From: Paenalcaligenes sp050487225
GTDB lineage: Bacteria > Pseudomonadota > Gammaproteobacteria > Burkholderiales > Burkholderiaceae_B
Assembly (NCBI RefSeq): GCF_050487225.1
Contig: NZ_JBKQGY010000001.1
Coordinates: 558,001-622,000, forward strand
Reading direction: 5' to 3'
DNA length: 64,000 nucleotides
In this document: piece after piece, positions 17,930 to 26,615 of the stretch
How positions within the stretch are numbered: position 1 is the stretch's first letter
Layout: each line of letters starts with the position of its first letter
Program-made: the position numbers and the translations under genes
Notes under the pieces: model-generated
What the model saw: the letters and a program-made list of their open reading frames with translations, nothing else
The model's database searches: none
Told to the model about the DNA's origin: nothing

Positions 17930-17956
17930 AATGGCGCTTTATGCGCCATTTCTTTT
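17930..17956 (+). promoter_or_regulatory. Terminator-like hairpin before virB5
   Basis: Perfect 8-bp stem AATGGCGC / GCGCCATT with a 5-base loop, followed by TCTTTT. It lies between the lipoprotein gene and the GGAG site of virB5 inside the operon, so it probably attenuates or stabilises transcripts rather than ending them. Confidence 0.7.
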
Positions 17957-17969
17957 GCCCGGAGAAAAC

Positions 17970-18641
17970 ATGAAAAAACTCTTTATGGTGTTATTGCTCT
18001 CATTGGGAGTGTCCTCTGCTTCAGTCGCATCAGGCATTCCCACTTTAGATATCAATTCGGTCAGTCAACTAAATGCATTACTAGACCAATTGGAAACTGC
18101 CAAGATGCAGCTACGCAATGCCGAAACACAACTCAAAGCTCTTACTGAGTCATCGGGGTTTGGCTACGTCGTAAACAATCCCAATGTGCGCGACGCTATG
18201 CGTAGAACATTGCCTAGCGAGGCTCGCAACTTGCTAGATCGCTTAGGCACTCAGAACGCAGCAGTAGCAGAGTCTGTGCAATCCAGTACTAATGAAGTGA
18301 ATGCCCCAGTTCTCAATTTCCAAGAGGAAACCAAGAAACTGAGAGAGCGTTCACTTCAGATTGCAGCGACTAAGAAAGCATTTGCCGAGGAGTCGTATCA
18401 AGCGATTTCTGATCAGCTCGATGTGTTGGATGACCTACAAGGGAAAATCAATGCGACAAACAACCCAAAGGAAATAGCGGAGCTACAAGCACAGATTGCA
18501 GTGGAGCAAGCCAACCTTACTGCCACTCAAACACGTATGGAGCTAGCTGCAAAACAGTTTGAGGCTGAGGAACAGCTCCTAGAGGCCCGAAGCGAGCGCG
18601 TCTATAGCGGGTGGTTTGGTGGTAGCCGCTTAACTGAGTGA
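17970..18641 (+). CDS. virB5: VirB5-like minor pilin / adhesin
   Basis: A 223-residue exported protein: signal peptide cut near SVASG, then a long helical bundle (LNALLDQLETAKMQLRNAETQLKALT and a second helix near 140-200). The conserved start of the mature protein, GIPTLDINSV with Q and L heptads, matches the VirB5/TraC family, which sits at the pilus tip. The ATG at 17970 follows a GGAG site; an in-frame ATG at 17931 falls inside the hairpin and lacks one. Confidence 0.87.
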   Translation: MKKLFMVLLLSLGVSSASVASGIPTLDINSVSQLNALLDQLETAKMQLRNAETQLKALTESSGFGYVVNNPNVRDAMRRTLPSEARNLLDRLGTQNAAVAESVQSSTNEVNAPVLNFQEETKKLRERSLQIAATKKAFAEESYQAISDQLDVLDDLQGKINATNNPKEIAELQAQIAVEQANLTATQTRMELAAKQFEAEEQLLEARSERVYSGWFGGSRLTE

Positions 18642-18648
18642 GACTGTT

Positions 18649-19578
18649 ATGGCTTTTAATCAAAGTAGAGTCACATCTCCTACCGATACTAATCGAATAG
18701 GGGAGTGGTTGATGACTCAAGTTGACACTGTGCTTGAGTCAGCCATTGCAGCACCAATCCAACAGCTAGCCACAGCTTTGGCTCCAATTATCGTCGTGGC
18801 GCTTTCACTTCAGTTCCTTGCGTATGCCTTTGCACTTATGCGTGGGCAAGGAAATATGAGTTTGACAGAGTTTTTCTGGAAAGCGGGACGCGTAGCAATC
18901 ATTGCATCAATCGCTACTGCTGGAGGTATGTATCAAACGGATATCTCAAGCGTGATGCTTTCTTTACCCGACGATCTAGCTGGAGTTATAGCCGGTGGCC
19001 AAACGCTTACAGCACAAATAGACACGCTTAGGATTGACACAGAAGTCGCGACAATGGTGCTAGAGAAAACAGAGGGCAACTGGTATCCAAGTAGTAAAAA
19101 TATTTTAGTTTCTATCTACGCAGGTTATCTGAGCCTAATGACTGCTTTAGTCGGTGCTGGCGTTGCGGTTCTGATGGTTGTGGTCAAAGTGGGTATGGCT
19201 TTAATCGTAGCTGTTGGGCCAATTTTTATTGCGGCACTGGTGTTTGATCGCACTGAGCGGATGTTTGATGCGTGGGTTTCTCAGGCATTGAATTTTGTCT
19301 TTTTAGCACTCCTGGTTGGCTTGGTGTTTGCCGTATTCGTGCAGCTCAATATCGCCTATATGCGGATGTTAATTGATCTTCTAACAGAGGGATCAGTGCA
19401 GCTTTTGACCTTGCTTGGCGGCTACTTCTTAGTGGCAGTAGCAACGCTAGTCATCATGGTCTTTATTCCTGGCATAGCACATGGTCTATCAGGCGGTTTT
19501 GGTGCTCAGCTTGGAGTCGGAGCAACTGGCCGTGGTGCTTTCAACGCTATACGTTTTCAACGTTTCTTGAAAATGTAA
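18649..19578 (+). CDS. virB6: VirB6-like polytopic channel protein
   Basis: A 309-residue inner-membrane protein with at least five hydrophobic segments and a conserved central region (GAGVAVLMVVVKVGMALIVAVGPIFI with the following FDRTERMFDAWVSQALNFVFL), typical of VirB6/TrbL. It forms part of the inner-membrane channel through which the DNA passes. It starts 8 bases after virB5. Confidence 0.92.
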   Translation: MAFNQSRVTSPTDTNRIGEWLMTQVDTVLESAIAAPIQQLATALAPIIVVALSLQFLAYAFALMRGQGNMSLTEFFWKAGRVAIIASIATAGGMYQTDISSVMLSLPDDLAGVIAGGQTLTAQIDTLRIDTEVATMVLEKTEGNWYPSSKNILVSIYAGYLSLMTALVGAGVAVLMVVVKVGMALIVAVGPIFIAALVFDRTERMFDAWVSQALNFVFLALLVGLVFAVFVQLNIAYMRMLIDLLTEGSVQLLTLLGGYFLVAVATLVIMVFIPGIAHGLSGGFGAQLGVGATGRGAFNAIRFQRFLKM

Positions 19579-19597
19579 TTCCTTTTTTTTCTTTTTG

Positions 19598-19622
19598 CCC
19601 GCTAAGCATTAGCGTCAGCGGG
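19598..19622 (+). promoter_or_regulatory. Hairpin before virB7
   Basis: CCCGCT / AGCGGG stem, with a competing inner stem GCTAA / TTAGC, ending 2 bases before the AGGAGG ribosome site of virB7. It is preceded, not followed, by a T-rich stretch, so it is not a terminator. It may protect the mRNA or control virB7 translation. Confidence 0.6.
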
Positions 19623-19633
19623 TAGGAGGTCTT

Positions 19634-19768
19634 ATGCGAAAAATTCTGTCTTTAATCATGTTGGTGGCTGTAACAGGTTGCGCTTTTACTCCACCAGCTC
19701 CACCACAACCCGCTGAGTCACCGCGTGTGCCTGTGAATGCCTCAGCCCCTCTAGGGAGTCCCGTATGA
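19634..19768 (+). CDS. virB7: VirB7-like small lipoprotein
   Basis: A 44-residue lipoprotein precursor: MRKILSLIMLVAVTGCAFTP has a lipobox (VTGC, cysteine 16), then a proline-rich tail (PPAPPQPAESPRVPV). VirB7 is the lipoprotein that partners VirB9 and VirB10 in the outer-membrane core complex. Size, lipobox, proline-rich tail and position before virB8 all agree. It has a strong AGGAGG site and overlaps virB8 by ATGA. Confidence 0.88.
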   Translation: MRKILSLIMLVAVTGCAFTPPAPPQPAESPRVPVNASAPLGSPV

Positions 19769-20454
19769 GCACAGAAAAATTAGAAACTGTTGATGTAGCC
19801 GCCGAGCTAGAGAAAAATCGCGGCTTAGAGCGTGATTACACTGCTGAACTGATTGCAAGCCGCAAAACTGCATGGCGAGTGACAGGTACGATGGCTGTGA
19901 TTGCTGTGGCGGCTGTTGCTGCCGTTATGGGGCTTACTCCCCTTAAACAACCCCCTGAAATGTATGCTGTACGTGTTGATAACACCACTGGTGCAATTGA
20001 ACACGTAAGTACCTTGGGTGAACCGCTAGATAGCTATGGCGAAAGAGTAGATAAGTATTTTCTCAATAGCTATATCCGAAATTGTGAAAGCTATAACTGG
20101 TACACCATTCAAGAGCAGTTTGATACATGCGCTCTGCTTTCATCACCACCAATCCAGACGCGATATGGTAAGCGCTATGAGGGAGCAAATGCTCCCACTC
20201 AGCGACTAGGTACGTTGGGTAATATTGAGGTCAAGGTGCACTCAATTTCGTTAGGTGAAAATAACACTGCTGCCATCCGGTTCACTACTACCGAAACTGA
20301 AGCTACAACAGGGCGCGTTGATCAAGAACGCCACCGCATCGCTACGCTCGCTTACCAATACGCCAACGTGCCTTTAACTGAAGAAGTCTTACGGCGCAAT
20401 CCTCTAGGGTTTCAGGTCATTCATTACGAGCTGGCCGAAGATCTCTCCCGCTAA
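19765..20454 (+). CDS. virB8: VirB8-like inner-membrane T4SS protein
   Basis: A 229-residue bitopic protein: a cytoplasmic N-terminus (AAELEKNRGLERDYTAELIASRKTAW), one helix (VTGTMAVIAVAAVAAVMGL) and a periplasmic NTF2-like domain with YVRSYNWYTIQ-like features (RNCESYNWYTIQEQFD). VirB8 nucleates channel assembly. The C-terminus PLGFQVIHYE is typical for the family. Confidence 0.93.
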   Translation: MSTEKLETVDVAAELEKNRGLERDYTAELIASRKTAWRVTGTMAVIAVAAVAAVMGLTPLKQPPEMYAVRVDNTTGAIEHVSTLGEPLDSYGERVDKYFLNSYIRNCESYNWYTIQEQFDTCALLSSPPIQTRYGKRYEGANAPTQRLGTLGNIEVKVHSISLGENNTAAIRFTTTETEATTGRVDQERHRIATLAYQYANVPLTEEVLRRNPLGFQVIHYELAEDLSR

Positions 20455-20474
20455 TCAAATCTGAAGGAATTTCC

Positions 20475-21332
20475 ATGAATCGCATTGTCCGTGGGGCAGT
20501 GGCGATGGCATTCGCGTGCGCGTTTGCCTCACCAGCCCTCGCATTAGACCTCCCGAAAGCGTCGCGAGCAGACCACCGCGTACGTTACGTGAATTACGAA
20601 CCATCCAACGTTATTCAGCTTGATGCTGTTATTGGCGTGGCAACTTTGATTGTGTTGGAGCCAGACGAAATATACGAATTTCATGTGTTTGGGGATAGCG
20701 AAGCCTACGACTTCACGCACTATGAAAACAATTTGTTTTTCAAACCAATGGTTGAATTAGCAGACACGAACCTGATCGTTATTACAAACAAGCGCAACTA
20801 CACGTTCCGCTTGACCTATCACAGCGATCGAAGTGCTAAAGCACTCTACAAACTGCAAATGCGTTATCCAGATAGCGAAATTCTGCAAGCTAGGGAGCAG
20901 CAGCGAGAAGTAGCACTTCAAACGGCGTTCAACAGCGTTGGCCTGCCTGTGAATTGGCAGAGCTATAGCATGTCAGGAAACATGGAGTTAGCGCCTGTAC
21001 ACGCTTGGGATGACGGCTCACAAACGTGGTTTCAATTCCCTAGAGGCGCTGAAATTCCAGTGATCTACCGTGTTTCACCAGATGGGCAAGAGGTTCTGAC
21101 CAATTACCACATGGCAGATAGTCGCACTATGGTGCTTCACCGCACAGCAGCACGCTGGCATATCCGTTTGGGTGGGCTGGTATTAGCCATCTATAACGAT
21201 GGTTTTGGTAGTACACCTGTAGCCCCAAGTACAGGTACGGCATCGCCATCAGTCCAGCGAGTAGTAACGGGAGCAGAGCAGCAGCGCCTGCCGGTCGTCC
21301 CATCAACGGTCGTGCGTGAGGTAATCCAATGA
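20475..21332 (+). CDS. virB9: VirB9-like outer-membrane core protein
   Basis: A 285-residue exported protein: signal peptide cut near ALA-LD, then VirB9 motifs DHRVRYVNYEPSNVIQL, a beta-sandwich with EDEIYEF-like sequence and NLIVITNKRNYTF, and the C-terminal domain WDDGSQTWFQFP with RWHIRLGGLVLAIYN, which binds VirB7. It forms the periplasmic ring with VirB7 and VirB10. It overlaps virB10 by ATGA. Its signal-peptide start (FACAFA) resembles the repeated leader of the small-protein array. Confidence 0.94.
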   Translation: MNRIVRGAVAMAFACAFASPALALDLPKASRADHRVRYVNYEPSNVIQLDAVIGVATLIVLEPDEIYEFHVFGDSEAYDFTHYENNLFFKPMVELADTNLIVITNKRNYTFRLTYHSDRSAKALYKLQMRYPDSEILQAREQQREVALQTAFNSVGLPVNWQSYSMSGNMELAPVHAWDDGSQTWFQFPRGAEIPVIYRVSPDGQEVLTNYHMADSRTMVLHRTAARWHIRLGGLVLAIYNDGFGSTPVAPSTGTASPSVQRVVTGAEQQRLPVVPSTVVREVIQ

Positions 21333-22426
21333 GTGAGCAACAAACACTAAATAACGAATTAAATGGGCCGGCTAATTTCGGAAACACAAAACGTCCAATG
21401 CCTAGAGGCGCTAGAGGTTTTTTGCTTTTGTCGGCGTTAATTGCCGTAGTTGTAATCTTCGTGGTGCTTTGGCGATCCTTTGGCGCGAGTGAAGCTCCAA
21501 TAATTGACGATGAAGAACCCACCAAAAGCGGCATTTTCCATACACTGAAATTGCCTGAAATTAACCGAGCGATGCCGCAGCAGCAGCCAGCGCCAGAGCC
21601 TGTTAGTTTCCGCGAGCCTGAAGAAGTAATGTTGCCTGTCGTGCTCGGGTTAGATCAGCAAGGAGCATTGCCTTTGAACGATGTGGCCCAGCGTCGTTTA
21701 CGAAGCCCATTAAACCCGACAGAGAGCAATAATGCGGCAAGCGGCTCCAATCAAACGCCTGCACAGCAACCCCAGTACGGCGATGCTGGCCCACTGGCAG
21801 ATAAGCTCAGACCCCTAGAGCTGCAACCATCCGTAGCAGGTCAGCTCGGTGATCGGAATTTCTTGATCACGCAGGGAACGATGATTGATTGTGTGATGCA
21901 AACCAAACTGGTTACAGCTCAAGCGGGCATGTTGACGTGCTCAGCAACACAAGACGTTATGAGTGCTAATGGCAAGGTGGTATTAATTGATGCTGGCACG
22001 AAGTTCACAGGCTACCAAAGTGGCGGGATTACGCAAGGACAAGTTCGTGCGTTCATCACATGGAATCGACTGGAAACGCCACAGGGTGTCATCTTAAATC
22101 TTGGTTCACCAGGCACAGGTGCGCTCGGCGAGGCAGGGGTAGATGGCGCGATTGATCATCACTTTTGGGATCGTTTTGGCAATGCCATTTTGCTGAGTCT
22201 CGTTGGCGATTTGGGCGACTGGGCGGCAAACCAAGGCAATCGTGGTGATAACAATATTCGGTTCTCCAATACGAGTGATGGTGCTCAAGAGATCATCGCT
22301 AAAGTGCTGGAGCACTCACTGGATATTCCTCCAACACTCTATAAAAACCAAGGCGAGCGAGTAGGTATTATGGTTGCTCGCGATTTGGATTTTAGTAAGG
22401 TGTACTCCCTAAAAACTGCTTACTAA
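21329..22426 (+). CDS. virB10: VirB10-like envelope-spanning T4SS protein
   Basis: A 365-residue protein: a short cytoplasmic start, one membrane helix (FLLLSALIAVVVIFVVLW, about residues 32-49), a proline/glutamine-rich periplasmic linker, then the conserved TrbI/VirB10 domain. That domain has FLITQGTMIDCVMQTKLVTAQAG, LIDAGTKFTG and ITWNRLETPQGVILNLGSPGT. The helix pair that crosses the outer membrane (HFWDRFGNAILLSLVGDL) is present. It links ATPase energy to opening of the outer-membrane pore. Confidence 0.95.
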   Translation: MSEQQTLNNELNGPANFGNTKRPMPRGARGFLLLSALIAVVVIFVVLWRSFGASEAPIIDDEEPTKSGIFHTLKLPEINRAMPQQQPAPEPVSFREPEEVMLPVVLGLDQQGALPLNDVAQRRLRSPLNPTESNNAASGSNQTPAQQPQYGDAGPLADKLRPLELQPSVAGQLGDRNFLITQGTMIDCVMQTKLVTAQAGMLTCSATQDVMSANGKVVLIDAGTKFTGYQSGGITQGQVRAFITWNRLETPQGVILNLGSPGTGALGEAGVDGAIDHHFWDRFGNAILLSLVGDLGDWAANQGNRGDNNIRFSNTSDGAQEIIAKVLEHSLDIPPTLYKNQGERVGIMVARDLDFSKVYSLKTAY

Positions 22427-22430
22427 GCGA

Positions 22431-22454
22431 AGCGGCCTACGTGAGTGGGCCGCT
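22431..22454 (+). promoter_or_regulatory. Hairpin before virB11
   Basis: AGCGGCC / GGCCGCT stem with a 10-base loop, shortly before the GAGG ribosome site of virB11 (ATG 22470). No T-run follows within 8 bases. It is one of a series of intergenic hairpins placed just ahead of ribosome sites in this element. Confidence 0.6.
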
Positions 22455-22469
22455 GCCGTTGAGGTTTTT

Positions 22470-23477
22470 ATGACTAAAGTCGCTACACCAGTACCCTTTG
22501 ATCGAGGGGTTGCTGTTCGCACTTTCTCAAGGCCGTTAGAGCCTTTTCTCGCGAACCCTGATGTGACAGAGATCGCGATTGTTAGACCCTACTACTTGTA
22601 TACAAAAGAGTTGGGAAACTGGATCGAGCATGAATGCCCAGCGCTTTCTTTGCACTTCCTAAACTCCCTAGCCAATGCTCTAACCGTTTTCAATGGCTTA
22701 GGCACAAGTCCTATTTCATCAGTGATTTTCCCTGATGGTGAGCGCGGACAGATCGTTCAGGCACCAGCGATTTTAGATGGCAGCATTGCTATGAATATTC
22801 GCAAACACGCACAGGTCGTGAAAACACTAGAAGAGCTGACACAAGAAAATGCGTTCTGCGAAGTCGTGGACAGTCATTCACTGGTCAATGCAGAGGGTTT
22901 GACTGAGATTGATTCCAAACTGCTCAAATTGAAAAACGAAAAACGCTATGCCGAATTTCTTCACGAGGCAGTGTTAGCGCGGCGCAATATTGTCGTCAGT
23001 GGCCCGACCGGATCAGGAAAAACGACCTTTGCACGTGCGCTTATAGAACGTGTACCAACGCATGAGCGCTTAATCACTATTGAAGACGTGCACGAGTTAA
23101 AGCTGCCTCAGCATCGCAATGTGGTGCATATGCTCTATGGCAGGTCAGAGGGGAGGGTAAAGCCCGCTGATTGTATTGAGGCGTGTATGCGCCTATCGCC
23201 TGATCGAATATTTCTAGCTGAACTGCGCGATAGCGCTGCTTGGGATTACCTAGTCGCGCTAAATACTGGGCATCCTGGCTCAATTACGACTGCACACTCA
23301 AATGGTGGTTTTGAAACCTATGACCGCCTTGCTGTGCTGGTGAAACAGTCGGAGAGCGGGGGACAGCTAGACCTCGATACGATCAACCGTTTTCTACGTC
23401 AAACGGTTGATATTGTTTTGTATTTTGAACGCTACAAGCTGCGGGAAGTTTTCTTTGATCCCATTCGCAAGCGGTAA
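22470..23477 (+). CDS. virB11: VirB11-family T4SS ATPase
   Basis: A 335-residue hexameric traffic ATPase. It has Walker A GPTGSGKTTFA near residue 176, an ITIEDVHEL Asp box near 208, and Walker B RMSPDRIFLAELR-like sequence (MRLSPDRIFLAELRD), followed by the His box region HPGSITTAHSNG. All catalytic motifs look intact. It switches the channel between pilus building and DNA export. Confidence 0.95.
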   Translation: MTKVATPVPFDRGVAVRTFSRPLEPFLANPDVTEIAIVRPYYLYTKELGNWIEHECPALSLHFLNSLANALTVFNGLGTSPISSVIFPDGERGQIVQAPAILDGSIAMNIRKHAQVVKTLEELTQENAFCEVVDSHSLVNAEGLTEIDSKLLKLKNEKRYAEFLHEAVLARRNIVVSGPTGSGKTTFARALIERVPTHERLITIEDVHELKLPQHRNVVHMLYGRSEGRVKPADCIEACMRLSPDRIFLAELRDSAAWDYLVALNTGHPGSITTAHSNGGFETYDRLAVLVKQSESGGQLDLDTINRFLRQTVDIVLYFERYKLREVFFDPIRKR

Positions 23478-23488
23478 AGGAAAAGGGT

Positions 23489-23761
23489 ATGGCAGAACTA
23501 CACAACGGCATCGGGTATGCGATTCAATCGTATCTAGTGATGCAAAAAATCTATGACAACGAACTCGCCAAAGGAGCCGCACCAGCAGAAATTGTCGCTG
23601 CTATTGATGCAGGCTACCCGTGGGAACGCCGTGGCACGAGTCACCGCTATAGGCGTTGGCTAGATGCTCGTCGGGAGTTTTTCGAGGATTACCACTTGCC
23701 TGGTTTACGGCCTATAGAGCGCCTATCAGAAACGATAAAAAGATTGAATCTCAGCAGCTAA
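23489..23761 (+). CDS. Hypothetical protein at the end of the virB operon
   Basis: A 90-residue soluble protein with many aromatic and arginine residues (YPWERRGTSHRYRRWLDARREFF). No family recognised and no signal or membrane segment. It starts 11 bases after virB11 with an AAGG-type site and is followed by a strong terminator, so it is the last gene of the transfer operon. A small basic protein here could be a regulator. Confidence 0.6.
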   Translation: MAELHNGIGYAIQSYLVMQKIYDNELAKGAAPAEIVAAIDAGYPWERRGTSHRYRRWLDARREFFEDYHLPGLRPIERLSETIKRLNLSS

Positions 23762-23792
23762 ACACAAGATTCTTTCTCCATAGATACAGCAA

Positions 23793-23830
23793 GCCGTCTG
23801 CACCCCAACGAGGTGTAGGCGGCTTTTTTT
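23793..23830 (+). terminator. Terminator ending the virB operon
   Basis: Stem GCCGTCTGCACC / GGTGTAGGCGGC with one mismatch and a 7-base loop, followed by seven T. It is the strongest terminator in the transfer region and ends just before the ribosome site of the helicase-loader gene. Confidence 0.85.
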
Positions 23831-23842
23831 GAGGTTTTCAAC

Positions 23843-24790
23843 ATGACGTCCATTGCCAGAAACACAAACACGTTGCTCATTGATGAGCACCCATTACAAG
23901 TTCAACCATCTTTAGCGGTTGCAGTAGGACTCAATGAGGCTATTTTTTTGCAGCAGTTGCATTTCTGGTTGGGTATTGCCCTGAAAAGTAAAACAGGTCG
24001 TGAGCGTGGCGGCAGACTCTGGTGCTACAAAAAGTTTGAAGAATGGCAAGCAGAAAACTTTCCTTTTTGGAGTGTTTCAACCATCAAGAGACTGGTTAAC
24101 AAGTTAGAGAAAGACGGGTTGATATTGGTAGAGAAGTTCGATAGCGGTCGGCACATCCAAACTAATTTCTACACGATCAGTTATGAGAAATTGGAAGAAA
24201 TAACAGCCGGAAACCCGCATGAATCCTCAGAGGGTCAAGATGATACTATCGAGGATGGCAATTTGAACCCATCGAAAGAGTCAGATTGCGACGATGGAAA
24301 GGATCAGAATGAGCCACTGTATGAAGGTGTCAAATTGACACCCTCCAGTGGGCCAGAATGCGACGATGTACTAAGAGAACATAGACTACTTACAGAGACT
24401 ACTACAGAGACTACTACAGAGACTACAGGGGCAAGTGTTAGCAGCAGTAGTTGTCCTGTTCAAGAAATCGTCAATCTCTATCACAAACATATGCCTGAGA
24501 ATCCCGTAGTCCAAATTTTGGATGAAGAACGGATTGATGCGATCACGAGACGTTGGCAGGAAGCATCGCAGCTGAGCATGCAACCGTTTGCAAACTATTC
24601 AACGGTAGATTCAGGACTAGATGCTTGGGCAGAGTTTTTCAAAATTTGTGCAGCGTCCGATTTTCTTACTGGCAAAGTAACTCCTCCATTTGGGCGCACA
24701 GCTCCATTCTTAGCCGATTTTGATTTCCTCATGTCACAGAAAGGATTCAAAGGCTGCATTGAAAATAAATATCACAGGAGGGCTGCGTAA
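23843..24790 (+). CDS. Replication protein / helicase-loader-like (phage O or DnaT type)
   Basis: A 315-residue protein. The N-terminal 120 residues look like a winged helix (WSVSTIKRLVNKLEKDGLILVEKFD), the middle is acidic and repetitive (ETTTETTTETT), and the C-terminal domain resembles loader proteins of the DnaT/phage O group (CAASDFLTGKVTPPFGRT, FLMSQKGFKGCIENKYH). Such proteins bind the origin and load DnaB. The stop overlaps the next gene by one base (TAATG), and that gene is a DnaB-like helicase, which supports the call. A 12-base unit repeated three times (24392-24427) makes the middle prone to slippage without changing the frame. Confidence 0.7.
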   Translation: MTSIARNTNTLLIDEHPLQVQPSLAVAVGLNEAIFLQQLHFWLGIALKSKTGRERGGRLWCYKKFEEWQAENFPFWSVSTIKRLVNKLEKDGLILVEKFDSGRHIQTNFYTISYEKLEEITAGNPHESSEGQDDTIEDGNLNPSKESDCDDGKDQNEPLYEGVKLTPSSGPECDDVLREHRLLTETTTETTTETTGASVSSSSCPVQEIVNLYHKHMPENPVVQILDEERIDAITRRWQEASQLSMQPFANYSTVDSGLDAWAEFFKICAASDFLTGKVTPPFGRTAPFLADFDFLMSQKGFKGCIENKYHRRAA

Positions 24791-26151
24791 TGTTGTCTCC
24801 GCAAGGTATGGATGCCGAGCAAGCAGTGCTAGGCGCTGTACTTCTCGACAGTCGAGTGTGGCCAGAAGTAGAAACCAGTGTGCAAGCAACGGATTTTCAT
24901 TTACCGCTGCACCGAGAAATATTCACGGCGATAAGCGGTTTGTTTCTGGATGACCAGGCGGTTGATGTGGTCACACTATGGGATGTTCTACGTAGAAAAG
25001 GTCACTCTCAAAAAACGTTGCAGTATCTGAACAGCATATGCCAAAACACACCAAGCGCTGCCAACGTGTTGAGTTATGCAAAAACGGTAGGCAATAACCG
25101 TCTTCGTAGGGATGTTGAGCAACTGGGGCAAGCATTCATCACACAAGCAGGGCAAAGCAAAGACACCACAGAATTGCTTGAGTACGTGACAAAAGAGGCG
25201 ATGGCCCTAGCTGCCAGTAGTCCTGATCAGCATGAAGTCAGAAGCATTGGTGCTTTACTCCCCAGTTTGATGGATATGTTGGATCAGCGTTTAGATGCTG
25301 GTGGCATTCTTGGTGTGGCTACTGGTTACTCAGAGCTTGATGAATTGCTGTCTGGTTTACATGACGGTGATCTAGTAATTATTGCTGGTCGCCCCAGTAT
25401 GGGAAAAACCACTCTGGCAGTGAATATTGCTGAAAACGTCACAAGCGACTTAGAGAAAGTCGCGCTTGTCGTCAATTTGGAAATGACGGCAATACAGCTA
25501 ACAGAACGATCGCTATCACGTTATGCAGAGGTCAATACCAATGCTTTGCGTACAGGCCAGCTCAGTTCAAGTGACTTCACAAAAATGGCGCAAGCCTTAA
25601 AAACACTGCAAGACCAAAAACTCATCATTGCTGACGACCCCGCTTTGGCTTCACCTAACCGTCTCCGGTTAGAAGCCAGAAAGGTTAAGCAAACGCATGG
25701 CCGTTTGGATTTGATCGTCATTGACTATCTTCAGCTCATGTCTGGAGTAGGTAATACGCGCAATGATGAATTAGGGGGGATCACCCGCCTCTTAAAACTC
25801 TTAGCAAAAGAGTTGGGTTGCCCAATAGTCTTGCTGTCGCAGCTTTCTAGAGAGGTGGAAAAGCGCAACGACAAGCGGCCTGTCTTAAGCGATTTGAGAG
25901 AGTCCGGTGCGATTGAGCAAGATGCAGATGTGGTCATGATGGTTTACAGGGATGAGTATTACAACCCTGATTCGCTATGGCGTGGCTATGCAGAGGTTCT
26001 GGTACGCAAACAGCGTATGGGGGCTTTGGGCGTAGCGTATTTAGGCTTCGAGGGGCATTACTCCAGATTTGTACCTGTAAGCGCGGCAGAGGTGGCGAGA
26101 GTTAAAGCAGACATGGGGTCTACCAATCGTTCACATGGGTTTGTTCGCTAG
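24790..26151 (+). CDS. dnaB: DnaB-like replicative helicase
   Basis: A 453-residue helicase of the DnaB family. The N-terminal primase-interacting domain begins SPQGMDAEQAVLGAVLLDSRVW and carries the usual FHLPLHREIF; the RecA-like ATPase has Walker A AGRPSMGKTTLA near residue 200, LIVIDYLQLMSG (Walker B) near 310, and the DLRESGAIEQDADVVMMVYR segment. All core motifs are present. A second DnaB on a mobile element, coupled to its own loader, suggests that the excised ICE drives its own replication fork. Confidence 0.93.
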   Translation: MLSPQGMDAEQAVLGAVLLDSRVWPEVETSVQATDFHLPLHREIFTAISGLFLDDQAVDVVTLWDVLRRKGHSQKTLQYLNSICQNTPSAANVLSYAKTVGNNRLRRDVEQLGQAFITQAGQSKDTTELLEYVTKEAMALAASSPDQHEVRSIGALLPSLMDMLDQRLDAGGILGVATGYSELDELLSGLHDGDLVIIAGRPSMGKTTLAVNIAENVTSDLEKVALVVNLEMTAIQLTERSLSRYAEVNTNALRTGQLSSSDFTKMAQALKTLQDQKLIIADDPALASPNRLRLEARKVKQTHGRLDLIVIDYLQLMSGVGNTRNDELGGITRLLKLLAKELGCPIVLLSQLSREVEKRNDKRPVLSDLRESGAIEQDADVVMMVYRDEYYNPDSLWRGYAEVLVRKQRMGALGVAYLGFEGHYSRFVPVSAAEVARVKADMGSTNRSHGFVR

Positions 26152-26161
26152 AGGAACGTGT

Positions 26162-26581
26162 ATGAGTAATAACGCTATTAATCCATTTCAAGACTTTTTA
26201 TCCACTGCTGAACCATCAGCATCAACAGCAGCAAAGCTGCGCATGCTACTTCCGATTATTGAAAACCGTCTTTTAGCAGGCGCTACCTACGCCGCTGTGG
26301 TGACTGATTTAAATAGCGCAGGGCTAGAGATTTCTATTGGTGTGTTCCGTTCGACATTGAGTCGTATACGAATAAAAAATGGTGCTCGTCATCAGACTGC
26401 GGCACCAGCACCAGCAAGCACAAATTCAACACAGGCTGCTTCACATAGGCAGCCAGCGGCTTTGCCACCGCCTAAGCGCATTGAGACTCCCGCAGATTTA
26501 CGTCAATTACGTGATGAGGAAATTGATCTCGATGCCTTGAGGCAACAGCGACGTGAGTCGCAACGTTCTCAACGTAAGTAG
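26162..26581 (+). CDS. StbA/TraK-like DNA-binding stability protein
   Basis: A 139-residue protein. A predicted helical DNA-binding half (IIENRLLAGATYAAVVTDLNSAGLEISIGVFRSTLSRIR) is followed by a proline/alanine-rich linker and a basic C-terminus (RQQRRESQRSQRK). The L-x-x-G-x-S-x-x-F-x-x-x-L-x-R-x-R pattern is what I know from TraK/StbA-type proteins that bind direct repeats near the transfer origin. Two StbB/StbC-like genes follow, as in R388. The ATG at 26162 is used; an earlier in-frame ATG (26135) lies within the dnaB end. Confidence 0.55.
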   Translation: MSNNAINPFQDFLSTAEPSASTAAKLRMLLPIIENRLLAGATYAAVVTDLNSAGLEISIGVFRSTLSRIRIKNGARHQTAAPAPASTNSTQAASHRQPAALPPPKRIETPADLRQLRDEEIDLDALRQQRRESQRSQRK

Positions 26582-26615
26582 TAATCACCACTTTTTTATC
26601 TGAAGGAATTTCACT

